Origin: Mucilaginibacter pallidiroseus
GTDB lineage: Bacteria; Bacteroidota; Bacteroidia; Sphingobacteriales; Sphingobacteriaceae
Reading direction: 5' to 3'
Length of the DNA: 64,000 bases
Assembly: GCF_007846085.1 (NCBI RefSeq)
Contig: NZ_VOEJ01000001.1
Span: 682,001-746,000, forward strand
Shown here: positions 28,823 to 36,572 of the stretch, piece by piece
Layout: each line of letters starts with the position of its first letter
How positions within the stretch are numbered: the stretch's first letter is position 1
Made by a program: the position numbers and the translations under genes
The notes under the pieces: model-generated
The model's input: the letters and a program-made list of their open reading frames with translations, nothing else
Database searches by the model: none
Told to the model about the DNA's origin: nothing

Positions 28823-29353
28823 ATGAAAACATTAATAATTGTAACGCACCCCAATTTAGAAACCTCAGTTATAAACAAACGTTGGGTGGAAGAACTGCAG
28901 AAATATCCCGATCAATACTATATACACAATCTGCATGGCACATATCCTGATGGCAAAATTGACGTGCAAAGAGAACAGGCACTGATTGAGCAATATGAAA
29001 AGATAGTTTTTCAGTTTCCATTTTACTGGTTTAGCTGCCCGGGCTTGTTAAAAACATGGTTTGACGATATTTTAACGCACGGCTGGGCCTACGGCAGCCA
29101 AAGTGGTTACAAAATGGGCGGTAAAATAATTACACTCGCAATAACGGCAGGTGTTGATGAAGAAGAATATACTGTAGATGGTAGGTACAGGTATACGGTA
29201 AACGAACTAATACGTCCTTTCAAGTTATCCTTTGAGTATATAAAAGCCGACTACCGTCCATTTTTTGCGTATTACGGACTTGACTATAAAATTGCTAAGG
29301 ATGGCGTTGAAGAAAGCGTGCAGCCATACCTGGATTTTTTAAGGGCGTTATGA
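28823..29353 (+). CDS. NAD(P)H-dependent oxidoreductase, flavodoxin-like (KefF/MdaB type)
   Basis: A 176-residue FMN or FAD quinone reductase-type protein. The flavodoxin-like fold is seen in KTLIIVTHPNLETSVINKRW, the conserved QFPFYWFSCPGLLKTWFDDIL near residue 70 and the HGWAYG loop. The start at 28823 gives the standard N-terminus. Transcribed away from the HxlR gene. Its stop overlaps the end of the convergent DUF808 gene by touching at 29353/29354. Confidence 0.9.
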   Translation: MKTLIIVTHPNLETSVINKRWVEELQKYPDQYYIHNLHGTYPDGKIDVQREQALIEQYEKIVFQFPFYWFSCPGLLKTWFDDILTHGWAYGSQSGYKMGGKIITLAITAGVDEEEYTVDGRYRYTVNELIRPFKLSFEYIKADYRPFFAYYGLDYKIAKDGVEESVQPYLDFLRAL

Positions 29354-30223
29354 TTATGCTTTAACCTTAGCCGGCTTGAACACACTTTTCGCGCCTGTTA
29401 TCACAGCAAAGGCTATAAGGCCTGCAGCAATTCCCAACAACAGCTCTTTAATTATCGAAGGCAAATTTGGAAGTACGTGGTGCAGAAATTCGACGTTATG
29501 TGCAAAGATACCGCCCGAAACAAGAATTAGTGCAATGGTGCCTACAACCCCTAAAATTTTAATTATAACAGGCAATGCCTTTACAAGCAGATGGCCCAGG
29601 CTTGATAAAAAGCCTTTATCATTATTGCTTTTTATGAGTTTATAACCGGCATCATCCATACGCACTATTAGCGCTACTATACCATACACGCCTATGGTAG
29701 CCAGTAGCGCCACTACCGAAACAGTAATGATTTGTATGGTTAAGTTTTCTTGCGTAACGGAGCCAAGGGCTATAATTACAATCTCTACCGATAGTATAAA
29801 ATCTGTTGTGATGGCCGATTTAATTTTAGCCTTTTCGGCATCTGCCTGACTGGTTTTTTCTTCAATTACCTCGCGGCCTTTTTTGGAACGATGAAACAGA
29901 AATTCAATTATCTTTTCCACTCCTTCATAAGCTAAATAAAAGCCTCCTATAATAAGCACTATATTTATGGCGGCAGGAAAAAACGAATTAAGCAACAAGG
30001 CAATAGGCACAATAATCAGTTTATTAATTAAAGAGCCTTTTGTGATTCCCCACAGTACCGGCAGCTCCCGCGAGGCCAGGAAACCTGTGGCCTTTTCTGC
30101 ATTTACGGCAAGATCGTCGCCAAGTATACCTGCTGTTTTACGGGTTGCAACCTTTGCCGCTACCGAAACATCGTCCATCAAAGCGCCTATATCATCCAAA
30201 ATTGCAAAAAAACCTGAAGCCAT
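29354..30223 (-). CDS. DUF808 family inner-membrane protein
   Basis: A 289-residue protein starting MASGFFAILDDIGALMDDV, the family hallmark, followed by DDLAVNAEKATGF and RELPVLWGITKGSLINK. At least five hydrophobic segments lie between about residues 70 and 285. The family (E. coli YedI type) has no proven function. Confidence 0.88.
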   Translation of the reverse strand: MASGFFAILDDIGALMDDVSVAAKVATRKTAGILGDDLAVNAEKATGFLASRELPVLWGITKGSLINKLIIVPIALLLNSFFPAAINIVLIIGGFYLAYEGVEKIIEFLFHRSKKGREVIEEKTSQADAEKAKIKSAITTDFILSVEIVIIALGSVTQENLTIQIITVSVVALLATIGVYGIVALIVRMDDAGYKLIKSNNDKGFLSSLGHLLVKALPVIIKILGVVGTIALILVSGGIFAHNVEFLHHVLPNLPSIIKELLLGIAAGLIAFAVITGAKSVFKPAKVKA

Positions 30224-30370
30224 AAGAGGGTAAAATAATACAGTCGCAACATATAAATTTGCTTTCAGTTTGGCATCAACTAAATTTAATACAATAACAA
30301 AGTTTTAAGGAACATCTTTGCATTGCAATCCTGTTCCTTAATATAACCTACAATATTAAAATACTTATAT

Positions 30371-30703
30371 ATGGCAGCCATCGATACAGCCCAACGAAAT
30401 CAGTCGGGACCGTTGGGAAAACGGATATTACAAGGAGCAGGTGTCGGCCTAATTATAGTGTCGACATTCTTACTACAAACAGGTGAGCCCGACCCAACCT
30501 GGAATAAATATTGGGTACTGAGGCCACTATTAGTAATGACATTTGCTGGCGCCATGAGCGGCGTTTTTTACTACCTGATGGGAAACATGCGCAGCAAAGG
30601 TGGCTGGCATACGGTTTTAGCCAATGTATTAAGCTTTGTAGTGTTTGCAATTGGCATGTGGATGGGTATGGTGCTGGGTTTTGCCGGGACGTATTGGCAC
30701 TAA
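30371..30703 (+). CDS. Small hypothetical membrane protein
   Basis: A 110-residue protein with three hydrophobic segments (about 20-36, 55-75 and 85-108) and glycine-rich turns (LQGAGVGLIIVSTFLL, FAGAMSGVFYYLMG). I do not recognise a family. It is the last chromosomal gene before the integrated element. A palindromic terminator follows at 30748. Confidence 0.7.
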   Translation: MAAIDTAQRNQSGPLGKRILQGAGVGLIIVSTFLLQTGEPDPTWNKYWVLRPLLVMTFAGAMSGVFYYLMGNMRSKGGWHTVLANVLSFVVFAIGMWMGMVLGFAGTYWH

Positions 30704-30747
30704 GTTTTTACCGAAAAAACTTACTTTACTAGTATAGAAAGAAAACG

Positions 30748-30780
30748 AAAGCCCTTAAATCTTAAGATTTAAGGGCTTTT
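30748..30780. terminator. Palindromic terminator left of attL
   Basis: A perfect 32-nt palindrome (AAAGCCCTTAAATCTT and its complement) followed by TT on both strands. It can end the 30371 gene and, before the element inserted, would also have ended the tRNA-Pro transcript arriving from the right. Confidence 0.8.
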
Positions 30781-30791
30781 GAATGGTATCA

Positions 30792-30806
30792 GTCGGGATG
30801 GCAGGA
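30792..30806 (+). repeat. attL of the integrated element
   Basis: GTCGGGATGGCAGGA, identical to the tRNA-Pro 3' end at 52931. Both copies are preceded by TGGTATC (with one extra A here), so the similarity extends a few bases beyond the core. Confidence 0.85.
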
Positions 30807-30865
30807 CGATAACCTATGCTTGTAAATTCCTTATATTTAACGCGTTAATAGAAACAAATCAAAGC

Positions 30866-30881
30866 AGGTGTTCACTTAGGT
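30866..30881 (+). repeat. Left sub-terminal repeat (candidate recombinase arm site)
   Basis: AGGTGTTCACTTAGGT matches 15 of 16 bases with 52809-52824 near the other end, in the same orientation. Arm-type binding of integrase or excisionase is inferred. Confidence 0.5.
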
Positions 30882-31047
30882 AACTACCTCTTTTCATAAT
30901 TAAAGATACACATTTAGTGATATAAAACAAAAGCATTCGCTCGTTTTTGAGCCTTTGTCCATTAGGTAGTCCTGAACGTGGCAGATAGCTCAGAAACTAA
31001 AATACTTTTTTAACGATTATTTGTCGAAGTTTGTACAAAGGATTATC

Positions 31048-31956
31048 ATGAAACCGCTAATAAAATATCGGGGCGGCAAGTCCAAGGAATTGCCACACCT
31101 CGTCAAACATATACCGGACTTTTCCGGACGTTATATTGAGCCGTTTTTCGGCGGAGGGGCATTGTATTTTTACCTCGAACCCCAAAAAGCGATAATCAAT
31201 GACATTAATAGTAGACTGATGGCATTTTACTCGATGGTCAAATCGGACTTTAAGACGTTGTCTGCCGAATTAGAATCAATCGAGCGGATTTACACAGATA
31301 ATCGAAAACGGTATGAGCAATTAAAAGCTAAAAGCCCGGATAACCGTGTAAATGATGAGAATGAGGCTTTCTACTATGAGCTGAGGGATATGTATAACGA
31401 GCTAATAGATAAAAAATATTCCGATGCAGCATTGTATTTCTACATTAACAAAACAGCCTATTCTGGAATGATCCGTCATAATGCCAAAGGTGAATTTAAC
31501 GTACCATATGGACGCTATGCAAACTTTAATACATCTTTAATTACCGAAGCTCATCAAAAATTACTCGGAACTACAGAAATTTTTAATAGCGATTACAAGA
31601 AGATATTTCAACTCGCTAAGAAAGATGATTTTATGTTCTTGGACCCGCCATATGATTGCATTTTTTCAGATTACGGAAACATAGAGCATAAAGACGGCTT
31701 TACAGAAAAAAACCATATTGAATTGGCCTCAGCTTACCGTAAGCTAAAATGTAAAGCACTGATGGTAATTGGCCGTACACCATTAACCGAAAAACTGTAT
31801 GGCGACTTAATCATCGATGAATATGAGAAAGCTTATGCAGTCAACATTCGTAATCGCTTTAAGGCTTCAGCTTCCCACATCCTGTTGGCCAATTACAAAA
31901 GCAGCAGCGAAATGCGTTATTTAAATCCTAAACCTCAAATCGAATTGGCTTCTTAA
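31048..31956 (+). CDS. DNA adenine methyltransferase, Dam/D12 class
   Basis: A 302-residue N6-adenine methyltransferase. The N-terminal SAM site is PLIKYRGGKSKELPHLV with EPFFGGGALYFYL, and the catalytic motif is LDPPYD near residue 205; this order defines the alpha/Dam class that usually methylates GATC. The ATG at 31048 is used because family members begin right there; a TTG at 31021 would add nine residues. The AlwI-type endonuclease gene starts one base after the stop, so the two form a restriction-modification operon. GATC specificity is inferred from the class and the partner. Confidence 0.9.
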   Translation: MKPLIKYRGGKSKELPHLVKHIPDFSGRYIEPFFGGGALYFYLEPQKAIINDINSRLMAFYSMVKSDFKTLSAELESIERIYTDNRKRYEQLKAKSPDNRVNDENEAFYYELRDMYNELIDKKYSDAALYFYINKTAYSGMIRHNAKGEFNVPYGRYANFNTSLITEAHQKLLGTTEIFNSDYKKIFQLAKKDDFMFLDPPYDCIFSDYGNIEHKDGFTEKNHIELASAYRKLKCKALMVIGRTPLTEKLYGDLIIDEYEKAYAVNIRNRFKASASHILLANYKSSSEMRYLNPKPQIELAS

Positions 31957-31957
31957 T

Positions 31958-33643
31958 ATGGCTAGGATCGATAGTAAAGTAATCTTTCTAACCACTTCCC
32001 CCAGGACGCCATCTAAAATGATTCCCGAGATACAGCTTTTGAGCGAGCATTTCTCCGGAGTTCCCTGGAATACTGACAATCAAAGGGCGTTCATGGATTT
32101 GCTGAAAGAAGAAAACTTCTTCAGCGGGGAAGGTGCTAATGACCCTGCTTTCAGCGCACGTGACCGGATAAATCGTGGTCCTAAATCCTTGGGTTTTGTA
32201 ATCTTATCGCCAGTAATCACCTTAACTCCTGCGGGACAGGAGCTCATAAATGCGGCCCGAAAAGAAGAAATATTTCTCAGACAGTTATTGAAATTTCAAG
32301 TACCATCTCCCTTCCACCGGCCAACAGTTAATTCTGCTGAGTTCTGGGTTAAACCATACCTAGAAATATTCCGTTTAATCCGTCATTTTGGTTCGCTGAA
32401 ATTTGATGAGCTGGTTATTTTTGGTTTGCAGTTGGTTGACTATAGGCAGTTTGAACAAATTGTTTCGAAAATTGACGCTTTTAGGGTAGCCAAGGCACAG
32501 AATGAAGGTAACTATCGCCGCTTCAAAGCTGGATACCTCGATGCGGAACTCCGCTTAATATACGAGAACGATATCCTTGCTGGCAATACGAGGACACGAG
32601 AAACTCATGATGCTTCTGTAGCTAAATTCTTAAAAACTAAAGCAAGTAATATGCGTGATTACGCAGATGCCTGCGTTCGTTATCTTAGAGCAACTGGTTT
32701 GGTCAATATATCACATTTGGGAAAATCAGTATCCATCGTTCCTGAAAAGATTCCGGAAGTTGATTATTTTTTAGCGAATACGGACCGTGACCCGATCTTT
32801 ACCGACAATGAAGCCAGTTATACCACTTATTTAGGTAATCCGCAATTACCCGTGCTCTTAACAGATAACAGGGAATTACTGTTGCGAAGACTGGCTGCAG
32901 AGTTCCCTGAACTATTGATCCCGTCAGGAGTTAACCTACCGGAACTAAAAGAGCTTTTGTCCAATGCCCGAGAATCACGAAAGGAACAGTTAATTAGCGA
33001 ACAAGTATCGGCCATAAAAGATTACCGGCTTTTTGATGATATTAATACTACTTTTTCACAAATATTGGATAATGATTTATACGATACGCCTTTAATGCTT
33101 GAATGGAATACTTGGCGAGCGATGACTATGCTTGATGGAGGCAATATCAAAGCAAATTTAAAGTTTGACGACTTCGGGCAGCCCATGTCAACCGCACAAG
33201 GCAACATGGCTGATATCCAATGTGATTACGAAGATTTCGGTTTAACCGTCGAAGTAACAATGCAAAGCGGACAGCGCCAGTATGAGACTGAAGGTGAATC
33301 AGTAACTCGGCACTTAGCTAAATATAAACGGGAAACTAACAAGCCTGCATATTGCCTTTTCATTGCTCCTACAATCAATGAATCGGTGATTGCACATTTT
33401 TATGGGCTTCACCGATTAAATATTGCATATTATGGCGGAACTTCGACCATTGTACCTTTACCATTGCGGGTGTTTCTGAAAATGGTTGAGGATTCACATA
33501 ATGCAGATTACGTGCCCGAACCCCGACATATTCTACGATTTTTTGAATATTCAAATGAGCTGGCGTCTGCAACGAACAGTGAGGTAGAATGGTACAATGG
33601 CGTTATGGAAGCAGCGTTGAATTGGCTTTTTCAAGAGAGATAG
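31958..33643 (+). CDS. AlwI family type II restriction endonuclease
   Basis: A 561-residue endonuclease expected to cut unmethylated DNA outside an asymmetric site; AlwI itself recognises GGATC. The family start is visible (SKVIFLTTSPRTPSKMIPEI). A likely PD-(D/E)xK-like core lies near residue 415-440 (DIQCDYEDFGLTVEVTMQSG followed by HLAKYKRE), the block that is strongly conserved among AlwI/MlyI/PleI-type enzymes. It sits directly behind a Dam-class methylase; GATC methylation would modify both strands of a GGATC site, so one methylase suffices for protection. The exact recognition site is an inference. Confidence 0.85.
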   Translation: MARIDSKVIFLTTSPRTPSKMIPEIQLLSEHFSGVPWNTDNQRAFMDLLKEENFFSGEGANDPAFSARDRINRGPKSLGFVILSPVITLTPAGQELINAARKEEIFLRQLLKFQVPSPFHRPTVNSAEFWVKPYLEIFRLIRHFGSLKFDELVIFGLQLVDYRQFEQIVSKIDAFRVAKAQNEGNYRRFKAGYLDAELRLIYENDILAGNTRTRETHDASVAKFLKTKASNMRDYADACVRYLRATGLVNISHLGKSVSIVPEKIPEVDYFLANTDRDPIFTDNEASYTTYLGNPQLPVLLTDNRELLLRRLAAEFPELLIPSGVNLPELKELLSNARESRKEQLISEQVSAIKDYRLFDDINTTFSQILDNDLYDTPLMLEWNTWRAMTMLDGGNIKANLKFDDFGQPMSTAQGNMADIQCDYEDFGLTVEVTMQSGQRQYETEGESVTRHLAKYKRETNKPAYCLFIAPTINESVIAHFYGLHRLNIAYYGGTSTIVPLPLRVFLKMVEDSHNADYVPEPRHILRFFEYSNELASATNSEVEWYNGVMEAALNWLFQER

Positions 33644-33972
33644 AACTGATTTCAAATGCGCTGGTAATAACTTCTGAATATGCTGGGCCGTAAAAATTTC
33701 CGTACTACCTAGCATTAAGCAAAGTTTTCAGATAGTCAGGTTAGCCGAGATATGGATATGCTTCAAATCAAAAATGACATCCAGAAACTCCATTCGCCTC
33801 AAGAAAGTGAGCCGCTCATAACGTAGATGAGTTCAGACTTGATGTTCCCAGTTGGAACATCAAGTTTGACTGCAAGCACTGCCTTGAGCTATCCCGATTA
33901 TTAAAATGAAGTCCGACTTGCCTTCATTTATAACTTGATGTCCCAAGAAAGAACGTAATTAAAAAAGTGAAT
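33644..33972. other. Intergenic region with strong hairpins after the restriction gene
   Basis: No gene of useful length. Contains a 12-bp perfect inverted repeat with a 5-nt loop (33837-33865; ACTTGATGTTCC and complement), a related direct copy ACTTGATGTCCCA at 33933-33945, and an 8-bp inverted repeat AAATGAAG/CTTCATTT (33904-33929). These could end the transcripts converging here or be protein-binding sites. A 24-codon frame at 33753-33827 looks coding-like but is too short to call. Confidence 0.5.
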
Positions 33973-34104
33973 TCATTTGCCCTTCTTATGTTCGTGCGGT
34001 TTTAATGACGGTGTATTTCCCGGCGTTTGCTTGTTATCCCTTTGCCGTTGATCTGGTTTTCCAGTGGATTTAGCAATTCTTTTTGGTCCTGGCTTGATTC
34101 CCAT
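33973..34104 (-). CDS. Small basic hypothetical protein
   Basis: A 43-codon frame starting MGIKPGPKRIAKSTGKPDQR and ending HEHKKGK. It is rich in Lys, Arg, Pro and Gly, and its upstream bases are A/T-rich as usual for Bacteroidota starts. It lies 54 bp downstream of the TIR-STING gene on the same strand and could be the last gene of the CBASS operon. No family is recognised, and a chance frame cannot be excluded. Confidence 0.4.
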   Translation of the reverse strand: MGIKPGPKRIAKSTGKPDQRQRDNKQTPGNTPSLKPHEHKKGK

Positions 34105-34158
34105 ACTTTTTTATATAAATGAATTAACTATTTGTTTTAAGAGTTCTGAACTGTCTTT

Positions 34159-35097
34159 TTAAAATTCGTCTATTATTTCAACTACGGCTTTTGCGTAGGG
34201 GCTTTTGTTAATCTGAATTTGCAATACGCGCCTGAAATTATTTAACTCCCGCTGCTCAATTATTTCCTGCATCGCTGTTCTTCCGGTGAAACCTTTCTGA
34301 AGTACCATTTCTATGGCATCATCAATACCCGTAAGTGTGCTTGGCATATCGTAAATAACACCGTGCGGCGCATTATTAACGTCTAAATGGAACCAAGCAG
34401 GTTGGCTTCTATATTTCGTTTTAATCTTGTTCTCGCCAAATCCATGTCTTTTATAAAAAAGAGAGGCTTTTTGCCGGATATAGCCGCTTAAATCATTTGG
34501 TATAACAACTTTCAATTTAAAATCGGTAAATATGGCGCCTTCATATTCTAAATTTTCAGCATCATGGATGCTTTCAACCATACCCTCAATAAAGTTCTTA
34601 TAATAGCCAATTGCCAACGCAGTAGTTGGATAAAGGCTCAAATGGCCTAAGCGATAATGTTCATTAATTTTATGGATGAACTCGTTACAGGCGTTGTGAA
34701 TAGATGTATCATCAGTCGCAATAAAACGGGGCATATAAATACCGCTAAAATCTGTTGGAAGTTTGATACCCTTTTCAACTAGTAAAAAGGACTTGTCTTT
34801 ACCTAGTGCACCAAGATAAAGCGCCATCTCCAGGATAACATTGTCCCGCGGCTCGATCACAATTTTATCGTCAACTGTAAGTGTCAGATCATCAGCAGTT
34901 GCAACGAATACTCCGAAATCAAAAAATTTGACCATGCGAAGCAAGTTATCGAAAGTGCTGGTGTTAACCTCCCATACACCGTCGTCTTTCCAAAGATGAC
35001 AATCGCCAACAATAGAAAGGCAATTTTTTACCTTTTCGGCGATACTGTAACCGCCAGTGGAAGAACCTATAAATATTTGGGGTTTTAAATCATTCAT
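34159..35097 (-). CDS. TIR-STING effector of CBASS (Cap12-like)
   Basis: A 312-residue two-domain cell-suicide effector. Residues 1-145 form a TIR-like NAD-cleaving domain: QIFIGSSTGGYSIAEKVKN at the start, LWKDDGVW, and RDNVILEMALYLG where Glu90 fits the catalytic Glu. Residues ~153-312 match the STING ligand-binding fold: TTALAIGYYKNFIEGM (the dimer helix), FKLKVVIPNDL, YDMPSTLTGI and KGFTGRTAMQEIIEQRELNN. In Sphingobacterium faecium such a protein is activated by cyclic di-GMP from a CdnE and destroys NAD+. It starts 2 bp after a CdnE-like gene. No membrane segment. Ligand specificity is inferred from the family. Confidence 0.88.
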   Translation of the reverse strand: MNDLKPQIFIGSSTGGYSIAEKVKNCLSIVGDCHLWKDDGVWEVNTSTFDNLLRMVKFFDFGVFVATADDLTLTVDDKIVIEPRDNVILEMALYLGALGKDKSFLLVEKGIKLPTDFSGIYMPRFIATDDTSIHNACNEFIHKINEHYRLGHLSLYPTTALAIGYYKNFIEGMVESIHDAENLEYEGAIFTDFKLKVVIPNDLSGYIRQKASLFYKRHGFGENKIKTKYRSQPAWFHLDVNNAPHGVIYDMPSTLTGIDDAIEMVLQKGFTGRTAMQEIIEQRELNNFRRVLQIQINKSPYAKAVVEIIDEF

Positions 35098-35099
35098 AA

Positions 35100-36125
35100 T
35101 TAATAGCTTAAAAGTGTCCGTTGAAGTGTGTGGCTTTTATATAAGTCTTTTGATGCATCTTCTATGAGAGTATCAAGATCACCTTTGAGTAAAATCAGTT
35201 CGGGAACAGTGTTGTCGTCATAAAGTGGTTTTTCAACTCCGTTAGGACTTGATATCGATTTTCGATAGGTTGGGTTATCAATAAGTTTTCCCATTTGCTC
35301 GGAAACAACCCTGGCAATCCTAATCTCATCTCCAATAGTGTAGGTCAGAGGGGTATTATCGATAGCGTATACTATCGAATTTAACTGAAAGCTTTTAAGT
35401 ACCTTCAATTCAACGTCCGAGTTAGCCCGGAGATTTTTTAATAATCTAACTCCCTTTCTTAGGCCATCATTAGTAGTATCTCCCTTTACATTTACGTTAT
35501 GGATCGTAGCAAAAGGGAAATCCCGATGTTTGGTTTTCTTTTTAAAACTATACAGGTACACGCCGCGATAGAATTCATCTCTTAATTCCTGATATTTATC
35601 TGAATTGTACCAGTAAGCAAATACAATATCTACTTTGCGGTTTAGATGCTTGTTTTCAATGGAGATGCATTTGTCGCCGCTATCGTCAACGGTATCATAC
35701 TGAAATTTCATGATAGCGGTAGCCTGCTTTCTTAGCTCCTCAATATCTGCATCGGGATCTGATTCCGTATATACATTACGGGTCGAGGTTTGAGGGTAAA
35801 AATATTTATCAATAATCGTAAGCAAATCAAAATCACTATGTACCCTTATGTTCGTGTTGGTTCTAACCGAACCTTGTGTTCTATAAGCCCTGTCAAAATG
35901 TACTTTAAGCCCTCTCTCAAGATGGCTTTGAACATTTTCAGCGGCTTGAATAGTTTTGGCGTTATATTTCGTACCTATAGGTTTCATCGATTCAAATAGG
36001 TACTTAATGTCTTGTGGGATGTCTGAAGCACTGAATGATTTCGTTAACGCGGATTCGTTCAACCCCGGATCAAATCGCCTACTTTGAAGATTGGATAGTC
36101 GTCTGTTATAATCTAGTACTGCCAT
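35100..36125 (-). CDS. CD-NTase, CdnE-like (cyclic dinucleotide synthase)
   Basis: A 341-residue nucleotidyltransferase that makes a cyclic dinucleotide signal in CBASS. The Pol-beta core is QGSVRTNTNIRVHSDFDLL with Gly85-Ser86 and Asp98-x-Asp100, and the third acidic residue is probably Asp166 in RKVDIVFAYW. DGLRKGVRLLKNL matches the helix after the active site of CdnE proteins. CdnE enzymes encoded next to STING make cyclic di-GMP, so that product is inferred. The TIR-STING gene follows 2 bp later and the E2-like gene ends 18 bp before it. The C-terminus (TLQRTLLSY) has no glycine-rich tail. Confidence 0.88.
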   Translation of the reverse strand: MAVLDYNRRLSNLQSRRFDPGLNESALTKSFSASDIPQDIKYLFESMKPIGTKYNAKTIQAAENVQSHLERGLKVHFDRAYRTQGSVRTNTNIRVHSDFDLLTIIDKYFYPQTSTRNVYTESDPDADIEELRKQATAIMKFQYDTVDDSGDKCISIENKHLNRKVDIVFAYWYNSDKYQELRDEFYRGVYLYSFKKKTKHRDFPFATIHNVNVKGDTTNDGLRKGVRLLKNLRANSDVELKVLKSFQLNSIVYAIDNTPLTYTIGDEIRIARVVSEQMGKLIDNPTYRKSISSPNGVEKPLYDDNTVPELILLKGDLDTLIEDASKDLYKSHTLQRTLLSY

Positions 36126-36143
36126 AACTGTATTATTAATAAT

Positions 36144-36572
36144 TTAAATTCTTCTATGTTCAACGTAAGGATGCTCCCATTTACCTGTGATTAAATAGAG
36201 TTCATAAAACAGGAACCATTTATGCGTCCATGGTATGATCGTATTAAACAAACGCGAATTGTCGTTCCAGCTATGATCCCTCGGATAATAAAGGCATAGA
36301 CGGTTATCATCAGCATACATGTGTATTTCTTCATGATAGCAAATTTGTGGCTCCGTTACGTAAACCTTCGGGGTTTTAGCAGGATCATACACAATCTTAT
36401 AATTATAAGTGATCGAGTAATTTGTCGGCTTGCAATAACCGTGAACAAAAAGAACCCCATTTATAATTTTTGACGTTAAAAAATCATAATGCTTTTTTAA
36501 TAACGCGGCCTCAACGCGCAGTAAATGCGTTCCTTGAAGTCGGCGCTGTGGTATTAAAATATTAGCTGCCAT
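36144..36572 (-). CDS. Stand-alone E2-like ubiquitin-conjugating protein of type II-short CBASS
   Basis: A 142-residue protein resembling the bacterial E2 (UBC-fold) proteins of type II-short CBASS. The conserved end is visible: HMYADDNRLCLYYPRDHSW, then NTIIPWTHKWFLFYELYLITGKW and a terminal EHRR. Cys93 in LCLYYP is the likely active-site cysteine. No E1 or JAB-peptidase gene is nearby, as expected for the short type, in which the E2 acts on the synthase. Its start overlaps the upstream CD-NTase gene by 11 bp, tying it to that synthase. Assignment is from motif memory rather than a profile search. Confidence 0.75.
   Translation of the reverse strand: MAANILIPQRRLQGTHLLRVEAALLKKHYDFLTSKIINGVLFVHGYCKPTNYSITYNYKIVYDPAKTPKVYVTEPQICYHEEIHMYADDNRLCLYYPRDHSWNDNSRLFNTIIPWTHKWFLFYELYLITGKWEHPYVEHRRI

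Noticed and set aside
33753-33827. Short frame beginning MDMLQIKNDIQKLHS, reminiscent of an antitoxin N-terminus
   Set aside because: Only 24 codons, no partner toxin gene adjacent, and the similarity is too short to trust.
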